A stretch of DNA of 6,514 bases from Pyrinomonadaceae bacterium (GTDB taxonomy: Bacteria; Acidobacteriota; Blastocatellia; Pyrinomonadales; Pyrinomonadaceae). The notes under the pieces were generated by a model that was not told the DNA's origin, did not search any database, and saw nothing but the letters and a program-made list of their open reading frames with translations. The stretch's first letter is position 1, and every line of letters starts with the position of its first letter. Positions 1-5,765 of the stretch are shown here, piece by piece. Location: the NCBI GenBank assembly GCA_018060305.1, contig JAGOWF010000159.1:1-6514 (forward strand), written 5' to 3'. The translations under genes were made by a program, and so were the position numbers.

Positions 1-344
1 TTGTCGGCATCAAGCAGGTCACAACGAATGAGAATTTCTTCCAGGGCCACTTTCCCGGAGCCCCGGTAATGCCTGGCGTCCTCCAGATCGAGGCTCTGGC
101 ACAGGTCGGGGCGATTCTGGTCTTGCGCGAATTTGAGGATCGCTCCGACAAGATACCGTTCTTTAGCGGCATTGAAAGTGCACGATTCCGTCGCCCTGTC
201 GTTCCGGGCGACACCCTTACGCTCACGGTTGAGGCGCTTAGAATAGGCAGCAAAGTCCAGAAAATGCGTGGCGTCGCGACGGTCGATGGCCACGTGACGG
301 CTGAGGCCGACATTATGTGTATCTTGGCGAATCGAGGAGGCTAG
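1..344 (+). CDS. fabZ: 3-hydroxyacyl-[acyl-carrier-protein] dehydratase FabZ, 5'-truncated by window edge
   Basis: This cytosolic hot-dog-fold enzyme removes water from 3-hydroxyacyl-ACP to give trans-2-enoyl-ACP in type II fatty acid synthesis. The frame is open from position 3 and gives 113 residues before the TAG stop. The family signature is visible: FFQGHFPGAPVMPGV, with the catalytic His encoded at 48-50, then LQIEALAQ with the catalytic Glu at 90-92, exactly 14 residues later as in known FabZ proteins. The C-terminal strands (FRRPVVPGD, then a KVQKMRG segment) also fit. FabZ is usually about 145-150 residues, so roughly 35 N-terminal residues lie outside the window. Some bacteria fuse LpxC to FabZ, and this window cannot exclude that. 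An internal ATG at 69 should not be taken as the start because it follows the catalytic His. The gene heads a run that includes lpxA, which competes with FabZ for hydroxyacyl-ACP. Confidence 0.95.
   Translation, partial: VGIKQVTTNENFFQGHFPGAPVMPGVLQIEALAQVGAILVLREFEDRSDKIPFFSGIESARFRRPVVPGDTLTLTVEALRIGSKVQKMRGVATVDGHVTAEADIMCILANRGG
334..340 (+). promoter_or_regulatory. Shine-Dalgarno site for the small membrane protein gene
   Basis: GAGGAGG lies 7 bases before the ATG at 348 and inside the last codons of fabZ. It is the only strong Shine-Dalgarno match in front of any gene in the window. It supports the 348 start and suggests translational coupling to fabZ. Confidence 0.75.
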
Positions 345-347
345 GTC

Positions 348-620
348 ATGGACCCGCAACAAGCGAGAGATTTCTTCGATAATTACTTTTATTTCATTAT
401 TGCCGGAAGCGTGATCTTTGGGGCTTTGATCGGTTTGGTTCCGCTACTGATCGGTATAAGGCGAGGCCGTCGGAACTTGGGAATTCTCGGCTTCGTCGTA
501 ACCGTCATCGATTCGGGCATTTCTCCGATACTTGGGGTCATTACAGCTATTGTATTCACGTTGGTGTTGGTTCTTGGATCCAATAAAAAAGATTCAGACG
601 ATAACGCCGACAAGCAGTGA
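348..620 (+). CDS. Small hydrophobic inner-membrane protein, function unknown
   Basis: I do not recognise a named family. The 90-residue product has a short acidic N-terminus (residues 1-12), a first hydrophobic segment at about 13-37, a basic turn (RRGRRN, 38-43), and a second hydrophobic stretch at about 44-77. That second stretch is long enough for one long or two short membrane spans, broken by DSGISP at 55-60. The tail is charged (KKDSDDNADKQ). By the positive-inside rule the RRGRR turn should be cytoplasmic. The start is well supported by the GAGGAGG site. The gene sits 3 bases after fabZ and 14 before lpxA, so it is almost certainly co-transcribed with lipid A genes. A role in envelope biogenesis would be guilt by association only. 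An antisense frame across this gene is not credible. Confidence 0.8.
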   Translation: MDPQQARDFFDNYFYFIIAGSVIFGALIGLVPLLIGIRRGRRNLGILGFVVTVIDSGISPILGVITAIVFTLVLVLGSNKKDSDDNADKQ

Positions 621-634
621 TCTGACGATCCAAG

Positions 635-1414
635 ATGGCTTCTTTTATACACGAAACTGCGATCGTTAGTGCCACCGCGCAGATCGGTGCGGACTGTTTT
701 GTCGGCCCTTTCTGCACCATAGCGCAAGGGGTGACCCTTGGCGAGGGTGTGCGGCTGGATTCGCATGTTGCTATTGACGGACAGACTATCATTGGTGATG
801 GCACGCACGCCTATCCTTTTGTATCGATAGGCTACGCGCCGCAGGATCTCAAGTATTCCGGTGAGCCGACCTCGACGGAGATCGGCAAGCGGAATCAGAT
901 ACGTGAATTTGTAACTATTCATCGCGGCACTGTCGCCGGCGGTGGTGTGACGCGGATCGGCGACGATAATCTGCTCATGGCGCAAGCCCATATCGCACAT
1001 GACTGCCAGCTAGGCAACGAGATCATCATGGCCAACGCCGCCACGCTCGCCGGCCATGTCGAGATCGCCGATCGGGCGAGCATCGGTGCATATTCAGGAG
1101 TGCATCAGTTCTGCAGGATCGGCCTTGAGGCGTTTGTCGGCGGCTATTCGGTCGTTGTTAAGGATGCTCTGCCGTACGCCACCATTCAGGGAAACCATGC
1201 CAAATGCTACGGCCTCAATCGCCTCGGAATGAAAAGACGCGGTTATCCTCGGGGGGCTATCGACAACTTAAATCACGCATTCCACATCCTGCTCTCGTCA
1301 AAACTCAACACGTCACAAGCGCTCGAACGGATTCGACAAGAGATATCGGCCTGCAACGAAGTCGATCTGCTGCTTAGATTTATTGAAAGCTCAAAACGAG
1401 GCGTCGTCAAATAA
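635..1414 (+). CDS. lpxA: Acyl-[ACP]--UDP-N-acetylglucosamine O-acyltransferase LpxA
   Basis: LpxA performs the first step of lipid A synthesis: transfer of a 3-hydroxyacyl chain from ACP to the 3-OH of UDP-GlcNAc, in the cytosol, as a homotrimer. The 259 residues match the usual length of about 260. The first 180 or so residues show the left-handed beta-helix hexapeptide pattern (for example AQIGAD, VTLGEG, TIIGDG). Key residues are present: AHIAHDC with His119 and the catalytic-base His122 (E. coli His125), LAGH His141 (E. coli His144), VHQF His157 (E. coli His160), and QGNHA. The C-terminal part (LNRLGMKRRGYPR onward) is the usual helical domain. Gly170 aligns with the E. coli chain-length residue Gly173. 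No strong Shine-Dalgarno precedes the ATG at 635, but MASFIHETAIV is a normal LpxA N-terminus. The gene is flanked by two small genes in a tight run behind fabZ. Confidence 0.96.
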   Translation: MASFIHETAIVSATAQIGADCFVGPFCTIAQGVTLGEGVRLDSHVAIDGQTIIGDGTHAYPFVSIGYAPQDLKYSGEPTSTEIGKRNQIREFVTIHRGTVAGGGVTRIGDDNLLMAQAHIAHDCQLGNEIIMANAATLAGHVEIADRASIGAYSGVHQFCRIGLEAFVGGYSVVVKDALPYATIQGNHAKCYGLNRLGMKRRGYPRGAIDNLNHAFHILLSSKLNTSQALERIRQEISACNEVDLLLRFIESSKRGVVK

Positions 1415-1416
1415 GA

Positions 1417-1635
1417 ATGGATCACAACGATCAAGCGCTCCGGCAATTTGGTACGCGTGTGCAGCGGTGCTATGGCTGCTTTGTCGCGTATCACTTGAAG
1501 GACATGTATTTAGGTGAAGACGTCACATTCTTTTGCGAGCACTGCAAAGACGATGACATGTTTCACTATGATGAGTTCTCAAAACTGCTCGACCTGTCAA
1601 AGCTAGATCGGCCGGCTGAGGAACATCATCACTAG
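1417..1635 (+). CDS. Small four-cysteine (zinc-ribbon-like) protein, function unknown
   Basis: This 72-residue protein is not a family I can name. It has two CxxC knuckles, Cys18-Tyr-Gly-Cys21 and Cys40-Glu-His-Cys43, spaced by 18 residues. That is the layout of a zinc ribbon that would hold one Zn ion with four thiolates. The part after the second knuckle is acidic (KDDD, then FHYDEFSKLLDLSKLD, probably a helix), and the protein ends in three histidines. The ATG follows the lpxA stop after only 2 bases, so expression probably depends on lpxA translation; a GAGG at 1398-1401 is rather far away to be its ribosome site. DNA, RNA or protein binding are all possible for such a ribbon. The cysteine pairs make a real gene much more likely than a chance frame. 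Confidence 0.75.
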   Translation: MDHNDQALRQFGTRVQRCYGCFVAYHLKDMYLGEDVTFFCEHCKDDDMFHYDEFSKLLDLSKLDRPAEEHHH

Positions 1636-1654
1636 CCAGTTTTTCGCCCTCCTG

Positions 1655-1669
1655 TTTTATCGCATAAAA
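1655..1669 (+). repeat. Perfect AT-rich palindrome TTTTAT-cgc-ATAAAA in front of the VWA gene
   Basis: Six-base arms (1655-1660 and 1664-1669) are separated by 3 bases and end 7 bases before the GTG start. The site overlaps the candidate -10 element, which is where a repressor operator would sit. It could also be chance in an AT-rich patch. It is not a classic terminator because the stem is all A/T. Confidence 0.35.
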
Positions 1670-1670
1670 T
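1665..1670 (+). promoter_or_regulatory. Possible -10 element (TAAAAT) for the VWA gene
   Basis: TAAAAT differs from TATAAT at one position and ends 6 bases before the GTG at 1677, with no Shine-Dalgarno in the 41-base gap. Transcription from it would start at or next to the GTG, giving a leaderless mRNA. No good -35 box is seen 16-19 bases upstream, only T-rich sequence around 1640-1645, so this is a weak call. Confidence 0.3.
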
Positions 1671-1676
1671 CATTGT

Positions 1677-4600
1677 GTGGCCACGAAACGAAATGACGCC
1701 AAACCGACCTTGACCGGTTTGGCACGCAAACTCGGTGAGTTGACTACCGAAAAGAGGCGTGTCGCTCTCGAGCTTAGTGCCGCTCTCGCTGCCGTGTCGC
1801 TCAAGGTGAGCCGTGCTTTCGTAGCGTCATTCCCGGATGCCGCGCGCATCCTGTCAGCGGACGATCTGCGCAACTGGGGGGAATTTGGACGGCGCCTGGC
1901 GATCGCTGACTCGGCAACCGGCGTCAAATTCTTTACGGAAAGCCCGGAGAAGCTGCAGACTATCCCTGAAACTTGTCGCGCGACAGCGTTCGCCATCTGT
2001 ACACGTCAGCTTGTCCTTTCAAGATCGATCGCTCTCGCGTCATACGATCGAATGCTTGATATTGCCACGTCCTTTGACGACCACTCGCTACTGAGAAAGA
2101 TCCTCGATCTGGCGCTCCAGATAGCGACCCGTTCGGCACGGCACAGCACTGAGTTTCTGGAACACACGCCCGCAGTTGCCAAATCGCTCAACACGTTTGC
2201 AAACGTTCAGGTAACGAGTGCTGTATTTGATCTCGCATCGGATTTCGTTATTCGGACGGGCGGCCTGACGGCGGAGCTTTGGCAGGGTCTGCCCAATGCC
2301 TTGGATGGCCTGCCCGCGGAGAGCGCGGTTCGGCTGCTGAACACTGCACGCGAGTTACTGGAATATGGCGGCAGCGTTACGCTCCACTTTGTCACGTCGG
2401 GCAGCGTCGTTCTGAGGACAAATGAACAGGTTTTTGATGAGTGGTGCGGCGCCGTCAGGTCGATAGCATCACACGGAAATGCAGTCGTTATCTCCTTTCT
2501 TCGGGCAACTACGCGGGTATTCCCCCGCTTTCCGGCCCGTGACAGCACGCTCGCTGCTCGTCGCGTTTTGCAGCTTATATCCAGGATCGCTGAAACTGAC
2601 GCTGAAAGTGCCCTAGCCGCATTTACATCGAGCGCGTCAGCGTTAGGGCATGTCTCGCTGGCCCAATTTGAAGCGTGGGTCGAGAACGGCCTGACTGTTC
2701 ACAATAAAGCATCAGCGAAGGCACGCCGAAGCTATTTTGCGCTCGAGACTCGTGCATCTAACGATCATCTCCAGCAGATGCGTTCGGGTTTGGCCCTCGA
2801 CGACGTCCAGCACGTCCTTCGACTGTATGTTGAGGCCCTTACGGGCAAACAGGTCGAGGTCCGGCCGCTAGGTGCAATGCCTCAGGAATCGCGTATCGGC
2901 GACGGTAAAACCATCTACCTGCCAGGCTCGGTTGCAGAATTCTCCGACGATGACGAAGACTTTCGGCTTTACAAAGTGCTCGCTGCACACGCCGCCGGTC
3001 AGATCGAATTTGGCACATTTGACTGCGATACTACTGATCTCAACGCGGCCTACACCTACCTCGCAACACGCTATTCAATGACCGCGGAAGACCGCGACGC
3101 GTTTTCGCTCGACGGTTATATCAATCGTTCACCAGAGATCGAGGGCCAAAGCTCAAAGATCAAAGACCTTCCCGCCGAGTCGGATTATCGGGCTATCCTC
3201 GGTGTGTTTCCTGAACCGCGCCTCGCTCGACGCATCTTCACCACGGTGGAGAATGCCCGTATCGACATCCGTCTGCGACATGCGTATCGAGGCTTGGTTC
3301 GGGACCTAGACCTCATGCAGGAGTTGCTGCGATCGAGGCGACCTTACATCTTTGATCTTCCGGCCCATCAGGTGCCGTTTGAACTGCTATTTCAGATCAC
3401 TCTCTGCGGCGGAGCGACGGACGATGCGCGGATGTTCTACGGCCAGGTCGTTTCCGAGATCGAAACGGTGATTGAAACGCATCTCGCATCACCAGCAGAA
3501 CCGACTGCGGGCGACCCTGCCCTGCCTACCGTTGCAGATGCCTTGATAGCGACGAGCCGCGTTTACACTTTGTTCCAGAACATCACCCCCGACCAACAGC
3601 AGGAAGCCGAGTCGGACAACACCGAAGAAGAGAGCGATTTTGCCTATGACGATAAACACGCCGCGGAATCCGTGACCGAGGACCAGGTGAAACGCGAACA
3701 GCAACGGAGCGTTCAGGACATAAGCGATCTGTTCAACGCATGGAACAGCCTCGATGACGAAGGCGATCCCGACGATCTGAGCGGTTCGGAGTCATGGAGT
3801 CAGACCGAGATGCCGGAGCAGCAGCTTGAGGCCGACGACATAGCGTTCGCCTACGACGAATGGGACCGCGAGCTCAACGATTACCGCGTCGGTTGGAGCC
3901 GTGTGATCGAAAAGCGAGTGAAACAAGGCGACCGTACATTTGTCGAGCTGACACGTTCGCGTTATCGCGCCGTGATCTCGTCGATCCGCCACCAATTCCA
4001 GTTGATGAAGCCCGAAAATCTGACACGCATCAACCGTGAACTTGACGGCGAGGACTATGACCTTAACGCTCTCGTAGATTTCGTCATCGACCGCAAGGCC
4101 GACGGGAGACAGTCCGAGAATATCTACACAAAACGCCTGCGAAAACAGCGCGATGTCGCCGTTTCGCTGCTGCTTGACCAGTCGTCGTCAACCGCACGCA
4201 CGATCACGCGAAACCCTCTGCAGCCCTACACGCATCCCGGCCGCCGCATCATCGAGATCGAAAAAGAGGGCTTGGTCCTGATGAGTGAAGCTCTCGAGGC
4301 CGTGGGCGACGTGTATTCGATCAGCGGATTCACCAGCGAAGGCCGTCGGAATGTGAAGTTCTATATAGTCAAGGATTTCAGCGAGAAATACTCCGACGAA
4401 ACCGAAAAACGGATCGGCGGTATTACGTTCCAAAACAACACTCGCCTCGGCGCCGCCATTCGGCACGCATCGCACAGGCTGCTTCGTCAGGACGCGCGCA
4501 CCAAACTGCTAATCATCCTCACCGACGGCCGGCCCTACGACCACGACTACGGCGATGCGCGTTACGCCCGCGAAGACGTCCGCGAAGCCCTCATCGAAGC

Positions 4601-4757
4601 CAAGACCAACGGCGTCACCCCATTCTGCATCACCATCGACCGCGAATCTGAAGCCGAACTAAAAGACCTCTACGGCGACGTCGGCTATACAATAATTGAC
4701 GACGTGCTTTCCCTTCCGGAGCGAATGCCTAACATCTACCGCCGACTGACAAGCTAA
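1677..4757 (+). CDS. Large NorD/CbbO-type VWA-domain protein
   Basis: The 1026-residue protein belongs to the NorD/CbbO group of VWA proteins, which act with MoxR-type AAA+ ATPases to remodel or activate target enzymes. Residues 1-380 are helical and repeat-like (for example NWGEFGRRLA at 66-75). Residues 410-560 contain IYLP (413-416), LAAHAAGQIEFGTF (435-448) and ENARID (525-530). Residues 640-725 are a D/E/Q-rich, probably disordered linker. Then come YDEWD (726-730), DGEDYDLNALVD (790-801) and RDVAVSLLLDQSSST (825-839), a familiar NorD/CbbO series. The VWA domain has a full MIDAS: Asp834, Ser836, Ser838, Thr922 and Asp950 in LTDGRP, followed by the family's TPFCITID (981-988). NorD/CbbO proteins I know are shorter, so the N-terminal half is an addition. 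Translation starts at GTG; no in-frame ATG lies just upstream. No ATPase partner is in the window and the client protein is unknown. The name norD is avoided because nothing here indicates nitric oxide reductase. Confidence 0.88.
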   Translation: MATKRNDAKPTLTGLARKLGELTTEKRRVALELSAALAAVSLKVSRAFVASFPDAARILSADDLRNWGEFGRRLAIADSATGVKFFTESPEKLQTIPETCRATAFAICTRQLVLSRSIALASYDRMLDIATSFDDHSLLRKILDLALQIATRSARHSTEFLEHTPAVAKSLNTFANVQVTSAVFDLASDFVIRTGGLTAELWQGLPNALDGLPAESAVRLLNTARELLEYGGSVTLHFVTSGSVVLRTNEQVFDEWCGAVRSIASHGNAVVISFLRATTRVFPRFPARDSTLAARRVLQLISRIAETDAESALAAFTSSASALGHVSLAQFEAWVENGLTVHNKASAKARRSYFALETRASNDHLQQMRSGLALDDVQHVLRLYVEALTGKQVEVRPLGAMPQESRIGDGKTIYLPGSVAEFSDDDEDFRLYKVLAAHAAGQIEFGTFDCDTTDLNAAYTYLATRYSMTAEDRDAFSLDGYINRSPEIEGQSSKIKDLPAESDYRAILGVFPEPRLARRIFTTVENARIDIRLRHAYRGLVRDLDLMQELLRSRRPYIFDLPAHQVPFELLFQITLCGGATDDARMFYGQVVSEIETVIETHLASPAEPTAGDPALPTVADALIATSRVYTLFQNITPDQQQEAESDNTEEESDFAYDDKHAAESVTEDQVKREQQRSVQDISDLFNAWNSLDDEGDPDDLSGSESWSQTEMPEQQLEADDIAFAYDEWDRELNDYRVGWSRVIEKRVKQGDRTFVELTRSRYRAVISSIRHQFQLMKPENLTRINRELDGEDYDLNALVDFVIDRKADGRQSENIYTKRLRKQRDVAVSLLLDQSSSTARTITRNPLQPYTHPGRRIIEIEKEGLVLMSEALEAVGDVYSISGFTSEGRRNVKFYIVKDFSEKYSDETEKRIGGITFQNNTRLGAAIRHASHRLLRQDARTKLLIILTDGRPYDHDYGDARYAREDVREALIEAKTNGVTPFCITIDRESEAELKDLYGDVGYTIIDDVLSLPERMPNIYRRLTS

Positions 4758-4770
4758 TATCAGGTGATAG

Positions 4771-4795
4771 GCCGATCCGCCGCAATTCGGTCGGC
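4771..4795 (+). terminator. Weak hairpin after the VWA gene
   Basis: GCCGA (4771-4775) pairs with TCGGC (4791-4795), and CCG (4777-4779) with CGG (4788-4790), giving an 8-bp stem with one bulged T and an 8-base loop. It lies 13 bases after the VWA stop codon. Only ATTTC follows, not a proper T-run, so it could be an inefficient terminator or chance. Confidence 0.3.
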
Positions 4796-4823
4796 ATTTC
4801 GACAGCGCTGCTATTAATGATGT

Positions 4824-4829
4824 TATCTT
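4824..4829 (+). promoter_or_regulatory. Possible -10 element (TATCTT) for the DUF5996 gene
   Basis: TATCTT fits the TANNNT pattern and ends 5 bases before the ATG at 4835. The region lacks a Shine-Dalgarno sequence, so the message could be leaderless from 4835. A TCGACA at 4799-4804 resembles a -35 box, but the 19-base spacing is long. The call is weak. Confidence 0.3.
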
Positions 4830-4834
4830 TAGCT

Positions 4835-5755
4835 ATGCCCTCCAGGCTGCCAACCCTTGATTACACCAACTGGAAAGATACGTGCGGGACGCTGCACATG
4901 TGGACGCAGATCGTTGGTAAGGTGCGTCTCATGCAAACGCCATGGGTCAACCACTCGTGGCATGTGCCGCTTTATCTAACTGCTCGCGGGCTGACGACAT
5001 CGCCAATCCCTTATGGTGAACGCTCGTTCGAGATCGACTTTGATCTGATCGGCCACGAACTGTTGATGCACACAAACGGCGGTGCTGAGGGGTCGATGCA
5101 GCTAGCGCCACGTTCTGTCGCCGACTTTTACCGCGAACTGATGGCCAAGCTCGGCGAACTCGACCTAAAGGTCGGTATCCACAAGACTCCTAACGAGGTT
5201 GTTGACCCAATACCGTTTGACGAGGACACTGTGCACGACTCGTATGACGCCGGGCAGGTGACGGCCTTTTTTCGGGTGCTGAGCTTTGCAGACCGTGTAT
5301 TTAAGGAATTCCGTGCGGGCTTTATCGGCAAATGCAGCCCGGTGCATTTCTTCTGGGGCAGCTTTGACCTGGCAGTCACGCGCTTCTCTGGCCGGACCGC
5401 CCCCGAACATCCGGGCGGCGTGCCCAACCTTCCAGATTGGGTTGCCCGCGAGGCCTATTCTCACGAGGTCAGCAGCCTCGGCTTCTGGCCCGGCAGCGAA
5501 CAATTCCCGCAGGCCGCGTTCTACTCCTACGCCTATCCCGCACCCGACGGCTTCGCCGAGGCCGCTATGCGCCCCGACGCTGCCAAATTCAACACCGACC
5601 TCGGCGAATTTATTCTCACCTACGACGACGTCCGCTCTGCCACCTCACCTCGCGATGCCGTGCTCGACTTCGCACAAACCACCTACGAGGCCGCCGCAAA
5701 TCTCGCTCAGTGGGATCGTCCGTCACTTGAGCGCCAGCCCGAACCATTGGGTTAG
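4835..5755 (+). CDS. DUF5996 family protein, function unknown
   Basis: The N-terminal pattern is characteristic of DUF5996: LPTLDYTNWKDTCGTLHMWT, then QIVGKVRL, TPWVNHSWHVPLY, TARGLTTSPIPYG and FEIDFDLIGHEL. Further family-like blocks are FFRVLSFADRVFKEFR, CSPVHFFWGSFDLAVTRFSG and, near the end, GEFILTYDDVR. Several His and Trp residues stand in conserved-looking places, but no catalytic role is established for this family to my knowledge. No signal peptide or membrane span is evident, so it is probably cytosolic. I chose the ATG at 4835 (306 residues, MPSRLPTLDY) because homologues begin just before the LPxLxY block. ATGs at 4817 and 4820 would add six extra residues and have no better ribosome site. 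The gene is 77 bases after the VWA gene on the same strand and faces the broken nuclease gene tail to tail. Confidence 0.88.
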   Translation: MPSRLPTLDYTNWKDTCGTLHMWTQIVGKVRLMQTPWVNHSWHVPLYLTARGLTTSPIPYGERSFEIDFDLIGHELLMHTNGGAEGSMQLAPRSVADFYRELMAKLGELDLKVGIHKTPNEVVDPIPFDEDTVHDSYDAGQVTAFFRVLSFADRVFKEFRAGFIGKCSPVHFFWGSFDLAVTRFSGRTAPEHPGGVPNLPDWVAREAYSHEVSSLGFWPGSEQFPQAAFYSYAYPAPDGFAEAAMRPDAAKFNTDLGEFILTYDDVRSATSPRDAVLDFAQTTYEAAANLAQWDRPSLERQPEPLG

Positions 5756-5765
5756 TAGACTTTCT

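Noticed and set aside
389..1000. 203-codon open frame on the minus strand across the membrane protein gene and lpxA
   Set aside because: It lies antisense to lpxA, whose catalytic residues are clear, and its translation is Arg/Thr/Ser-rich without domain features.
1677..4757. Naming the VWA gene norD or cbbO
   Set aside because: The C-terminal motifs fit the shared family, but no nitric oxide reductase, Rubisco or MoxR gene is present and the protein is much longer.
5756..5765. Shared bidirectional terminator between the convergent DUF5996 and nuclease genes
   Set aside because: The gap is only 10 bases and I could not find an inverted repeat with a T-run in it or at its edges.
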